Shown: positions 14,710-21,816 of the stretch, piece by piece
How the letters are laid out: the number at the start of each line of letters is the position of its first letter
How positions within the stretch are numbered: position 1 is the first letter of the stretch
Assembly: GCA_050944915.1 (NCBI GenBank)
Contig: JBMNRY010000016.1
Span: 1-28,906 of the forward strand
Reading direction: 5' to 3'
Origin: JBMNRY01 sp050944915
Lineage (GTDB): Bacteria > Bacillota > Limnochordia > JAAZLZ01
Length of the DNA: 28,906 nucleotides
Translations under genes and position numbers: made by a program
Notes under the pieces: model-generated
Database searches by the model: none
Told to the model about the DNA's origin: nothing
Seen by the model: only the letters and a program-made list of their open reading frames with translations

Positions 14710-16161
14710 CTACTTAGCCAACTCTGCCGCATTGCGGCCCGCGATGCGGCCGAAGACAAGGGCATCAGCTACTGCCGATCCACTACCGGGATAGGTTTTG
14801 CTGTAAATCCCGCCCGTTGTCTCCCCGGCAGCGAAGAGGCCAGGAATGGGTTCGCCGGTTTCCTTGAGGACCCGGGCTTCCTGGTCGATTCTCAAACCGC
14901 CGGAACTGACAACATGGTAATGTCTGGTCACCTGCACCGCGTAGTAGGGTGGGCTAGAGACTGGGTTGAGCACAGGCTTAAAGAAGTCGGGATCGGACCC
15001 AGCAGCTGCGTAATCGTTCCACTGGTTGATGGTGTTCACCAAACCCCTGGGGTTGATGCCGACCTTTACCGCCAATTCTTCTAGGGTATCGCCCTTGAAG
15101 ATCTTGCCTTTGCGGAGATTATCCTCCAGCTGTTCTTGGGACATGCCGGAAGCCGATACCGCGGCTTCATCGAAAATACCCCAGGCTAGACCGTCCTTTT
15201 GGGCGGAAACGCCGTGGTTAATGAGCTCATAGAAGCCGATTTCGTTGACGAAACGCCGTCCCTGTTGATTGACATAGACTAAGTAGACGGGACTGGGTGC
15301 TGCCACCTCCGGCATAGCAAAGAGAAGGGTGCCTTCCATATCGACCAGTTCTGCCCCCAACTGGGCAGCCATGCGCATACCATCACCCGTTGATCCTTTA
15401 CCGGAAATGGAAACGTAGCGGCTGCCGTGGGCGATGGCCGCCGGCAGATACCGCCGCATCATTTCTTCATTGTGGCCAAACCCACCGGAAGCTAAAACTA
15501 CAGCCTTACCGCGAATCTGGATTTCTTCTTCGGGTGTCTGGACGACAACCCCCACAACTCTACCTTCCTCGGCGATGAGTTCTACAGCCGGCGAAGACAG
15601 CATGACCTGGATGTTGGGGTGATTATTGACCCTGTCGATCATCGGTTGGGTTAAGCCGAGACCACCCCGATTAGCCGTATGTCCCCGGGGCACCGAATCG
15701 GCTCCCGAGATGTATAATCCACCGGTTGCAGGATTAACTCCTGGCGGGGTAAGAACAGCGGGAAAGTCAACGCCTAGATCGATGAGCCAATCGATGACAT
15801 CCGCCGATTGATCGGCAATAATTCTGGCGAGACTGGGATCGACCTGCCACTGGTTCCACAGCATCCAATACTCGTACATGGCATCGGCGCTATCTTCAAT
15901 GCCTAATTCCCTCTGCAGATCGGTACCTGCGGCCAGGACGACTCCACCACAGATTAGGGTACTGCCGCCCATGAAAGCCATTTTCTCGACCAGGATTACA
16001 TCGGCACCTTCATCAGCTGCTTCAATGGCAGCAGCAAGACCTGCTCCTCCCCCACCAACCACAATCACATCGGTGCTCAAGGTCTTTCCGAAGGCCATGG
16101 AGCTAACCAACAACACAACCATTAGTGCTAGAACCCAACTCTTCGTCAACGGTAGTCTCAA
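14710..16161 (-). CDS. Secreted FAD-binding oxidoreductase, fumarate reductase/ketosteroid dehydrogenase-like family (second copy)
   Basis: A 483-residue paralogue of the other exported flavoprotein. Numbering from a TTG start at 16161 (GGAGG eight bases upstream; a longer ATG reading at 16212 places this ribosome site inside the gene). It has a signal peptide cut near AFG/KTL, GGGGAG (36-41), ribose Glu59, PRGHT (His161), and NQQGRRFVNE (about 298-307). Compared by eye with flavocytochrome c3, the Arg in the IFD segment is lost (IFDEAAV), the HTxGG histidine is replaced (HVVSSGG), and the late Arg is replaced within TYPGSGS (Tyr457), a pattern closer to 3-ketosteroid dehydrogenase-type members. 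It is therefore probably not a fumarate reductase. It has no heme or FMN_bind domain. Substrate unknown; by location it belongs with the Liv importer and RraA-like gene. Confidence 0.86.
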   Translation of the reverse strand: MRLPLTKSWVLALMVVLLVSSMAFGKTLSTDVIVVGGGGAGLAAAIEAADEGADVILVEKMAFMGGSTLICGGVVLAAGTDLQRELGIEDSADAMYEYWMLWNQWQVDPSLARIIADQSADVIDWLIDLGVDFPAVLTPPGVNPATGGLYISGADSVPRGHTANRGGLGLTQPMIDRVNNHPNIQVMLSSPAVELIAEEGRVVGVVVQTPEEEIQIRGKAVVLASGGFGHNEEMMRRYLPAAIAHGSRYVSISGKGSTGDGMRMAAQLGAELVDMEGTLLFAMPEVAAPSPVYLVYVNQQGRRFVNEIGFYELINHGVSAQKDGLAWGIFDEAAVSASGMSQEQLEDNLRKGKIFKGDTLEELAVKVGINPRGLVNTINQWNDYAAAGSDPDFFKPVLNPVSSPPYYAVQVTRHYHVVSSGGLRIDQEARVLKETGEPIPGLFAAGETTGGIYSKTYPGSGSAVADALVFGRIAGRNAAELAK

Positions 16162-16378
16162 TAATTTCGCCTCCTTTAGATTTTGGTTAGAGTTGAATGA
16201 TCCTATTCGCACTTTTTACTTTGATCCCTTCTCGATGGCGACCATTTTCCCCCTTATTTTCATTTTTTCCCTTTAGAAGGTTTTTTAAGGGACGAAAATG
16301 CGTTTACACAATATCGAATCTTCCGGCTAAAGTTCGTTCCCCTGGATAGAACATATCCACAACTTGCAGAGACCGATC

Positions 16379-16403
16379 AAAAAAAGACCGGTTAGACCGG
16401 TCT
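16379..16403 (-). terminator. Rho-independent terminator of tRNA-Ala
   Basis: AGACCGGT (16385-16392), loop TAG, ACCGGTCT (16396-16403), then a run of seven T on the minus strand (16379-16385). It begins 12 bases past the tRNA 3' end. A classic intrinsic terminator. Confidence 0.93.
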
Positions 16404-16415
16404 CCTAAAATTAAA

Positions 16416-16491
<76 letters not shown>

Positions 16492-16523
16492 ACACAATCC
16501 TTATTTCCTTGGTTCCAACGACA

Positions 16524-16552
16524 ATTATACATGCCATCTGCCAACTTGTCAA
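16524..16552 (-). promoter_or_regulatory. Consensus sigma-A promoter for tRNA-Ala
   Basis: On the minus strand TTGACA (16547-16552), a spacer of exactly 17 bases, and TATAAT (16524-16529): full match to the housekeeping consensus, ending 32 bases before the tRNA 5' end. Confidence 0.93.
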
Positions 16553-16571
16553 CAGGGAACAACAGTTTTTC

Positions 16572-17456
16572 TTAGCTGGGTTCCGCCCGTCGGCTTAATC
16601 TCTCTAGGGTTTTGATCAAAGATTGATTGCCGGCCTCGGGGCATTCATGCACCAGGGTATTAAACAACTGTTTCACTAGGGCGCTGCCGGGCAAAGCCAT
16701 GCCTAACTGGGAAGCCGTTTCTAAAAGGACCCGTAAGTCCTTGTGCTGATGTTTAACCATAAACCCAGGGCTGAAATCCCCGGCGACGATCTTGGGGGCG
16801 ATGTTTTCTAAGGCCCAGGACCGGGCAGCTCCACCGGAGATGACTTGGAGGACCTTGTCCAAATCGAGTCCGGCTTGAGCCCCAAAGGCCAACCCTTCGC
16901 AGACAGCTAACAGATTTAAAGAGGTTACGATCTGATTGACTAACTTAGTGGCTTGACCAGCACCGATGGGACCCATGTGGACAATGTTCTCCCCCATGGC
17001 TTGGAAAAGGGGCATACAACGTTGGACTACCTCATCCTTACCACCGACCATGATCGAGAGGGTACCGGCGATGGCACCGCCTTCCCCCCCACTAACGGGG
17101 GCATCTACGAATTCCATCTGCCTTTGGGCCAAGGCGGTCCCGATTTCCCTGGCCGTCGCCGGGGCGATGGTGCTCATATCGATGACCACCTGATCGGCCC
17201 GACCCCCATGGACGATCCCTTGGGGACCAAGAATAACCTCTTTCACGTCGGGAGCATCGCCGACGATGGTGATGATGAGATCACTGTTTTCGGCTACTTG
17301 GGCTGGCGAGGTCGCCCTTTGGGCCCCGGCCTCTAAGAGTTCTTCGTCCTTATGGGGAGTCCTATTGTACACTGTTAGGGGGAATCCAGCTCGGATTAAG
17401 TTCAAAGCCATCGGCTTGCCCATAATCCCCAATCCGACAAAACCAACTCTCTCCAT
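16572..17456 (-). CDS. NAD(P)-dependent beta-hydroxyacid dehydrogenase (2-hydroxy-3-oxopropionate reductase / 3-hydroxyisobutyrate dehydrogenase family)
   Basis: A 294-residue cytoplasmic enzyme of the GarR/MmsB/GlxR family. Seen: GLGIMGKPMALNL (8-20) for NAD(P), DAPVSGGEGGA (118-128) for substrate, and GAGQATKLVNQ with the catalytic Lys171. It would interconvert a beta-hydroxy acid and its semialdehyde, such as D-glycerate with tartronate semialdehyde. The ATG at 17456 is chosen because GGGAGG lies seven bases before it; longer ATG readings would include that site in the coding part. Length is exactly typical. It is separated from the accessory block by the tRNA gene, so a link to the RraA-like enzyme is possible but uncertain. 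Confidence 0.9.
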   Translation of the reverse strand: MERVGFVGLGIMGKPMALNLIRAGFPLTVYNRTPHKDEELLEAGAQRATSPAQVAENSDLIITIVGDAPDVKEVILGPQGIVHGGRADQVVIDMSTIAPATAREIGTALAQRQMEFVDAPVSGGEGGAIAGTLSIMVGGKDEVVQRCMPLFQAMGENIVHMGPIGAGQATKLVNQIVTSLNLLAVCEGLAFGAQAGLDLDKVLQVISGGAARSWALENIAPKIVAGDFSPGFMVKHQHKDLRVLLETASQLGMALPGSALVKQLFNTLVHECPEAGNQSLIKTLERLSRRAEPS

Positions 17457-17479
17457 GGTCATTCCTCCCAAAGCTAGTG

Positions 17480-17508
17480 TTGTTCAAGCAAAAAGACAGG
17501 GGGATAAA
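17480..17508 (+). promoter_or_regulatory. Possible promoter for the unknown gene at 17617
   Basis: TTGTTC (17480-17485), 17-base spacer, GATAAA (17503-17508). Spacing is ideal but both boxes are imperfect matches. It lies about 110 bases before the start. Confidence 0.3.
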
Positions 17509-17616
17509 AGTTAGCAAAAACTCCGCTACTTCATAGGAATCTACCTCTTCCCCGTCGAAAGACAGACATACAGCTTCCAAAGGGAACGGAGACATTTGGA
17601 ACGTCAAGGAGGTAGA

Positions 17617-18195
17617 ATGCGCTTGCCGTTGCAAACAACTAAACGGGGGCAGATGCCAATACCACTCCAAAGTCATTCTTTCGCCCTTTATTCAGGGAAT
17701 TATCAGCTTAAGGATTTGACATTGGATCTAATTCTCCTGGCCCGGCATCAAGGCCTGTCTTGTCTTTGTAGCGTGGCACCTGCTGTCTTCCATCAATTAG
17801 AAAAAGCAATCCATCGTCTCGAAGAACTGTTGGACCTCGACTTGACATCCTATGTACATTTAGAGAAACTGCCCGCCGATGCCGCCAAAGCCAGTTACGC
17901 CCAAAGGCTGGCGGAGAAGCTTTGGAGTTCCAAGCAGCTAAACCAACCAAGCCTTCATATCATCCACTACTACCAGGATTTTTGGCCCCGGCTAACGGAT
18001 CTTATCCGGCAGGAAAGGAAGAAGACTAAGATCTTGAAAAACCGTCCCATAGGGACCATCGACCTCTATTCCGCCGAAGACTTCCTCCCCCGCATCCAAA
18101 CCCTTTTCTCCATCCATCCCCACTATTCCGAAGGCGTCGACATCCACCGGGCCGGAGAGAAACTGCGCCAGGAATTAGGAATGGGCCGCGACTAA
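17617..18195 (+). CDS. Hypothetical protein
   Basis: A 192-residue soluble protein that I do not recognise. It has no signal peptide or membrane segment; it is rich in charged and leucine-rich stretches that look helical (for example HQLEKAIHRLEELLDLDL, and LTDLIRQERKKTKILKN), with a C-terminal part AEDFLPRIQTLFSIHPHYSE. No nucleotide or metal-binding motif is evident. The ATG at 17617 has AAGGAGG four bases upstream; a TTG seven codons earlier would include this site and is rejected. It is divergent from the hydroxyacid dehydrogenase and convergent with the metallochaperone. The good ribosome site and normal codon use support a real gene. Confidence 0.75.
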   Translation: MRLPLQTTKRGQMPIPLQSHSFALYSGNYQLKDLTLDLILLARHQGLSCLCSVAPAVFHQLEKAIHRLEELLDLDLTSYVHLEKLPADAAKASYAQRLAEKLWSSKQLNQPSLHIIHYYQDFWPRLTDLIRQERKKTKILKNRPIGTIDLYSAEDFLPRIQTLFSIHPHYSEGVDIHRAGEKLRQELGMGRD

Positions 18196-18224
18196 GGGGA
18201 GCTTTGGCCCGGCCAAAACTCCCC
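18196..18224. terminator. Two-way hairpin between convergent genes
   Basis: An outer stem GGGGAG/CTCCCC (18196-18201/18219-18224) and an inner stem TTTGGC/GCCAAA around a CCG loop form one long hairpin with one opposed mismatch. It lies immediately after the plus-strand stop and just before the minus-strand stop at 18230, so it can serve both genes; T tracts are weak. Confidence 0.7.
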
Positions 18225-18229
18225 CTTCC

Positions 18230-18418
18230 CTACTTCACCACATAACCTACATCTTCAATAGCCTGTACGACGGCCTCCCGCGAAGCACTGCCGACGACTT
18301 TGACTAAGCCGTTGGCCAAATCGACCTGGACGCTTTCTACACCATCTAATTCCTCCAAAACGCCCCGTACGCTGGCTACACAACGGCAACAGCTCATGCC
18401 TTCTACCTTAATCTCCAT
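18230..18418 (-). CDS. Heavy-metal-associated (HMA) domain protein, CopZ-like
   Basis: A 62-residue single HMA domain of the copper-chaperone type. The metal site GMSCCRC supplies the CxxC pair Cys10/Cys13 (Cys11 lies between), followed by a ferredoxin-like fold pattern (LEELDGVESVQVDL, VVQAIEDVGYVVK). It likely carries Cu(I) or a similar soft metal in the cytoplasm, though mercury or zinc binding cannot be excluded. The ATG at 18418 is chosen: AGGAGG lies six bases upstream, inside the longer ATG reading. A well-formed promoter lies upstream. No copper ATPase is next to it in the window. Confidence 0.9.
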   Translation of the reverse strand: MEIKVEGMSCCRCVASVRGVLEELDGVESVQVDLANGLVKVVGSASREAVVQAIEDVGYVVK

Positions 18419-18452
18419 AGCCAACCTCCTCATTCAAAGGGAGTATAGGTGC

Positions 18453-18481
18453 ATTCTACCAATCATTGACTGAAGGGTCAA
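18453..18481 (-). promoter_or_regulatory. Sigma-A promoter for the HMA-domain gene
   Basis: On the minus strand TTGACC (18476-18481), a 17-base spacer and TAGAAT (18453-18458): one mismatch in each box to the consensus. It ends 34 bases before the gene start. No recognisable CsoR or CueR operator is seen. Confidence 0.75.
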
Positions 18482-18552
18482 CCCTGCCCCGAAAGAACCC
18501 CGGTCGTCCAGCACTACCCAGGCTCGACGGAGATGCTCACCCCTTGAGTTGT

Positions 18553-19293
18553 TCAATGGGTGTTCACAAAAACCATCCGCTCCGTCCTCTCCCCTGGGCG
18601 CTGAAAACTATAGTCGGCATGTTGATGGAGGGGTTGCCATCCGGTTTGGCGCAACAGATCCAGGACCTCCCCTTGGGAATAGGCCCTTTGGTAATGATCT
18701 TCGGTGATCTTGCGGTACAGGCCGCCTTGGGGTAGAAAAAAGGTGAGCTCAATATGGCAAACTTGATCGTCGTTGTAGTCACACTCCATGATCAGGGAGT
18801 AATCATCGAAATTGATGCCAAAGGAACTATTACCGTAGACATGGGCTAGCTTGTAAGGTGTGTTCAAATCGAAGATAAATAGACCCCCAGGCCGCAGGCA
18901 GGACCGTACCCGCTGAAAGGTACGCTGTAACTGCCAAGGGGATAGGAGGTAATTGAGGGCATCACAACAACAAAGGACCAGATCAAAGGAGCCTGGTGTC
19001 GCCAAAAACCGCATATCCTGATGGAGGAAGGCAGCAGATAAACCTTGGGCCCGCAGCTTGTTTTCGGCCATGGCCAACATATCGATGCTCACATCGACTC
19101 CCGTCACATCCCAACCCAACCGGGCCAAGCGCAGGGTCATTTCCCCTGTCCCACAGGCTAGATCTAAGACCTGTCCTGGTTTGTCCAGACCATATTCGGC
19201 CAGGACCCTTTGGATGTAGCTAAGCCACAAATCGTAGTCAACGCCGATGAGCCCATCGTAATAGGCGCTCAAGACGGAATAGGCCGATTTCAT
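18553..19293 (-). CDS. SAM-dependent class I methyltransferase
   Basis: A 246-residue cytoplasmic methyltransferase. Motif I is VLDLACGTGEM (SAM-binding), followed by VTGVDVSIDMLAMA (acidic ribose contact), HQDMRFL, and CCCDALNYLLS and LRPGGLFIFDLNTPYK for the later strands. It resembles the YqeM-type methyltransferases that follow rsfS in Bacillus and relatives; the substrate is not known. The ATG at 19293 overlaps the rsfS stop by four bases (ATGA), with AGGA immediately before, so translation is coupled; a longer reading inside rsfS is rejected. It is the last gene of the housekeeping cluster. Confidence 0.9.
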   Translation of the reverse strand: MKSAYSVLSAYYDGLIGVDYDLWLSYIQRVLAEYGLDKPGQVLDLACGTGEMTLRLARLGWDVTGVDVSIDMLAMAENKLRAQGLSAAFLHQDMRFLATPGSFDLVLCCCDALNYLLSPWQLQRTFQRVRSCLRPGGLFIFDLNTPYKLAHVYGNSSFGINFDDYSLIMECDYNDDQVCHIELTFFLPQGGLYRKITEDHYQRAYSQGEVLDLLRQTGWQPLHQHADYSFQRPGERTERMVFVNTH

Positions 19294-19640
19294 TCCTGCA
19301 CCATGGCCGCCAAGGCTTCCGTATCGACCCGAGGTGCATCGCCCCACAGGCGCTCTAGATCATAAAAACTCCGCTGTTCGGGGGAAAAGATATGGACGAC
19401 CATATCGCCGTAATCGAGGAGCATCCACTGGGCTCGATTACCTCCTTCTTGGCGGCCCAAAGGAGCTCCCGCCTCCTTTAAATCCTGCACGATCCCATCA
19501 CGGATGGCTCTCCTTTGCTGATCGGTTTCCCCGCTGCAGATTAAGAAATAATCGGTCAAAGCCGTTAATTCTCGGAGATCGAGGACGACGATATCCTCTG
19601 CCTTTTTCCCTTCGGCCGCCTCGATAGCCAACGCCACCAT
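19290..19640 (-). CDS. rsfS: Ribosome silencing factor RsfS
   Basis: A 116-residue DUF143 protein that binds ribosomal protein L14 and stops the 50S and 30S subunits from joining when nutrients are low. Seen: KKAEDIVVLDLRELTALTDYFLICSG, split at its conserved DYF, then RQEGGNRAQWMLLDYGDMVVHIF, all typical. The marked ATG has a poor ribosome site. A CTG at 19655, in frame and 11 bases after GGAG, would add the expected few N-terminal residues (LKPEL) and may be the true start. Gene position after the LCP gene and before the methyltransferase is the usual one in Firmicutes. Confidence 0.93.
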   Translation of the reverse strand: MVALAIEAAEGKKAEDIVVLDLRELTALTDYFLICSGETDQQRRAIRDGIVQDLKEAGAPLGRQEGGNRAQWMLLDYGDMVVHIFSPEQRSFYDLERLWGDAPRVDTEALAAMVQE

Positions 19641-19672
19641 CAGTTCCGGTTTCAGGCTTCATCACTCTCCTC

Positions 19673-20905
19673 TTAGATTTGGAAATCCCGCCCCACGATG
19701 ACTAGAATATCCGACTGGGTTGAATTATCTTCCCGGACGACCACCTGTTCCGACAGCAGACCGGCGATATGCTGGGCTGCTTCCTTCCGACTGCTGCGGA
19801 ATCGAACTTCGGTTTCCTGGTAATCAAATCGCTCGGCATTACCCACATTGACTATTTGATAGCCGTGATCCTGAAGTCGGTCGGCGGCTACGCCGGCCAC
19901 ACCGGAACGGCCATTGCCATTCAAAACTTCGACGGTCACAATGGCCGGACCGCTATTAAAGAGGCTGTTAACCACCTTAACCAATTGGTCTTCATCGGCA
20001 ACCCAATAGCTGGCATTCCCCACATTGCGGCCGATGCCCGGCACCACAGCCATATCGATCCGGTCGGGAGTATACTTCTTGAGGGCTAAGCCGAGAGCTA
20101 CCGCCTCATCGACGGGTAGATCGGTATCGACCATGGCCCTTAGAGTCTCCGCCAATTGGGGGATTTTGCCAATGGTCTGGGGACGTAAAGCCTTATCGAC
20201 GACGGCCTGTAAAAACTTTTGCTGTCGTTGAATCCGTCCACCGTACACATTACGGACCGGATCTAGTAAAGCGATATCACCTAAACCATCCCGATACCGA
20301 ATATATTGCAGGGCCTGTTCACCGTTGAGGATTTGTCGGCCCGGTTTGAGGTCGATATGCAAACCTTGGGCAAAATCGTCATACCGCATGGCCTTTTCCA
20401 CTTCGATCTCTACGCCGCCGAGGGTATCGACGACCCCGGCAAAACCGGCGAAATCCACCGACACATAGTAATTGATATCGACACCTAAGAACTCTTCGAC
20501 GGTCTTCCGCACCAAATCCGGTCCCCCGAAGGCATGGGCAGAATTGATCCGGTGATACCCCCGACGACCGGGGATGCTCACCCGGGTATCCCTAGGGATG
20601 GAAAGCAATCCCAATTGGCCTTGGTCAGCATCGACGGTAGCTAAGATGATGGTATCGGTCCGTCCCGGATCATAGGCAGTAGCATCGGATCCTAAGATTA
20701 AAATATTGACCCGGCCCTGGGAACGGGAAAACAGACGGCCCGTGCCGTGGCGGTAGGTGACGAAAAAGGTGCCGATCATTAAGATCGCGGCGATGATAGC
20801 AGTAAGGATATAAAAAAGAAAGCGTCGTTTTTGCCGCTCTGCCTTGAGCTTTCTCTTCTCCGCTAACAATTGTTTCTGTTTAGTTAATTCTTCTGGGGAA
20901 AGCAA
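19673..20905 (-). CDS. LytR-CpsA-Psr (LCP) family protein with LytR C-terminal domain
   Basis: A 410-residue membrane-anchored enzyme family that attaches glycopolymers to peptidoglycan outside the membrane. Parts in order: short charged N terminus, membrane segment near residues 29-49, LCP domain beginning ILILGSDATAYDPGRTDT with the pyrophosphate-binding residues (Asp, Arg in GRTDT and SIPRDTRV), HRINSAHAFGG and GEQALQYIRYRD; then a LytR_C domain (VTVEVLNGNGRSGVAGVAA to VIVGRDF). The TTG at 20905 is chosen, with GGGGGTGG seven bases upstream and only 14 bases after the yqeK stop; a longer ATG reading would overlap yqeK and is rejected. This position beside yqeK and rsfS is standard in Firmicutes. 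Confidence 0.9.
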   Translation of the reverse strand: MLSPEELTKQKQLLAEKRKLKAERQKRRFLFYILTAIIAAILMIGTFFVTYRHGTGRLFSRSQGRVNILILGSDATAYDPGRTDTIILATVDADQGQLGLLSIPRDTRVSIPGRRGYHRINSAHAFGGPDLVRKTVEEFLGVDINYYVSVDFAGFAGVVDTLGGVEIEVEKAMRYDDFAQGLHIDLKPGRQILNGEQALQYIRYRDGLGDIALLDPVRNVYGGRIQRQQKFLQAVVDKALRPQTIGKIPQLAETLRAMVDTDLPVDEAVALGLALKKYTPDRIDMAVVPGIGRNVGNASYWVADEDQLVKVVNSLFNSGPAIVTVEVLNGNGRSGVAGVAADRLQDHGYQIVNVGNAERFDYQETEVRFRSSRKEAAQHIAGLLSEQVVVREDNSTQSDILVIVGRDFQI

Positions 20906-20919
20906 CCATGAGCCACCCC

Positions 20920-21504
20920 CTATGGATTTAGAATATGGTTTCGGGCTTCCACGGTCTGTGGATGGAGGGGCCATCCCCTTTGGATGATGTAGACAATGCT
21001 CTGATTAAGGGCCAGCAACAACCCCTGATCGATATCTACATGGACCAACTGGCGTACCTTGTCTACACCAGGAAAATCACGACCCGCTTCCACATAATCG
21101 GCCAAGAAGATGATTTTCTCTAAGAGGGACATCTGACGGCGACCTGTCGTATGCCAATGGATCGCGGCTAGGATGTCTGGGTCGGTGATCTGAAAATCTC
21201 GCTGGGCTAAGCGAGCGCCGACAGGTCCATGGAGGAGTAGAGGAAAACGTTCCTCGATTTCCAGGTTAATGATACCAAATTCGTCCCCCTTTTTCAACAG
21301 GGTATTCTTGGGCAGATCCCGGGCGTAATCATGAAGTAGAGCGGCTAAAGCCGCCTTCTCCCCTTGGATTTTCCAAGTGCGGGCTAAAGCGGTGGCTGCC
21401 TCAACGACCCGCAGGGTGTGGGCAAACCGAGGGGCCGATAGACTCCTTTGCACCCGGTGGAAAATCTCTTGGGGGAGCTCCCCGGAAGAAAAAAGCGCGC
21501 CCAA
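20920..21504 (-). CDS. yqeK: YqeK-type HD-domain bis(5'-nucleosyl)-tetraphosphatase
   Basis: A 194-residue HD-domain hydrolase; characterised YqeK enzymes cleave Ap4A symmetrically to ADP. Seen: metal site RFAHTLRVVEAA, LLHDYARDLPK (the HD pair), LLLHGPVGARLA, IHWHTTGRRQMSLLEKIIFLADY. The start is uncertain: the TTG at 21504 has GGAG nine bases upstream (at the end of the RRM gene) but lies in the loop of a strong hairpin; a GTG at 21453 would shorten the protein by 17 residues. In most Firmicutes yqeK follows nadD directly; here the RRM gene lies between. Confidence 0.9.
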   Translation of the reverse strand: MGALFSSGELPQEIFHRVQRSLSAPRFAHTLRVVEAATALARTWKIQGEKAALAALLHDYARDLPKNTLLKKGDEFGIINLEIEERFPLLLHGPVGARLAQRDFQITDPDILAAIHWHTTGRRQMSLLEKIIFLADYVEAGRDFPGVDKVRQLVHVDIDQGLLLALNQSIVYIIQRGWPLHPQTVEARNHILNP

Positions 21505-21510
21505 GCGCGC
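21489..21510 (-). terminator. Terminator-like hairpin after the RRM gene, covering the yqeK start
   Basis: On the minus strand GCGCGC (21510-21505), loop TTGG (21504-21501), GCGCGC (21500-21495), then six T (21494-21489). This has the form of an intrinsic terminator just after the RRM stop (21511-21513). The loop TTGG contains the likely TTG start of yqeK, so it may attenuate transcription or hide the start. Confidence 0.8.
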
Positions 21511-21759
21511 TCACTCCGGCCGGGGCCGAGCTTCACTGACGACCAATTCCCGTCCACCCAGTTCTCGGCCATGCATGGCTTCGATCATTTTCTCCACATC
21601 TTCATCGTTGACTTCCACGAAACCGAAACCTCGGGAGCGGCCCGTCATCTTGTCGGAGATAATCCGCGCTCCGAGCACTTCTCCGTGGGCTGCGAAGGCA
21701 TTCAACAGTTCTTCTTCCGTCGTCGCCCAAGGCAGATTCCCAACATATAAGGTTTTCAT
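21511..21759 (-). CDS. RRM-domain RNA-binding protein
   Basis: An 82-residue protein made of one RNA recognition motif. RNP2 is LYVGNL (4-9) and RNP1 RGFGFVEV (43-50), with the aromatic residues that stack on RNA bases present. The C terminus is short (SEARPRPE), without the glycine-rich tail of cyanobacterial relatives. It likely binds single-stranded RNA, but partners are unknown. Two ATG codons are adjacent; the second (21759) has better spacing from GGGGTGA. It sits between nadD and yqeK, with a possible -10 (TACAAT) in the gap upstream and a terminator-like hairpin directly after, so it could be an independently controlled insertion in a conserved cluster. Confidence 0.92.
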   Translation of the reverse strand: MKTLYVGNLPWATTEEELLNAFAAHGEVLGARIISDKMTGRSRGFGFVEVNDEDVEKMIEAMHGRELGGRELVVSEARPRPE

Positions 21760-21816
21760 CATCTCACCCCTGTCTGACAGCCTCTGCCCGTATTGTACCC
21801 GTCTCGCCTCGGAATT

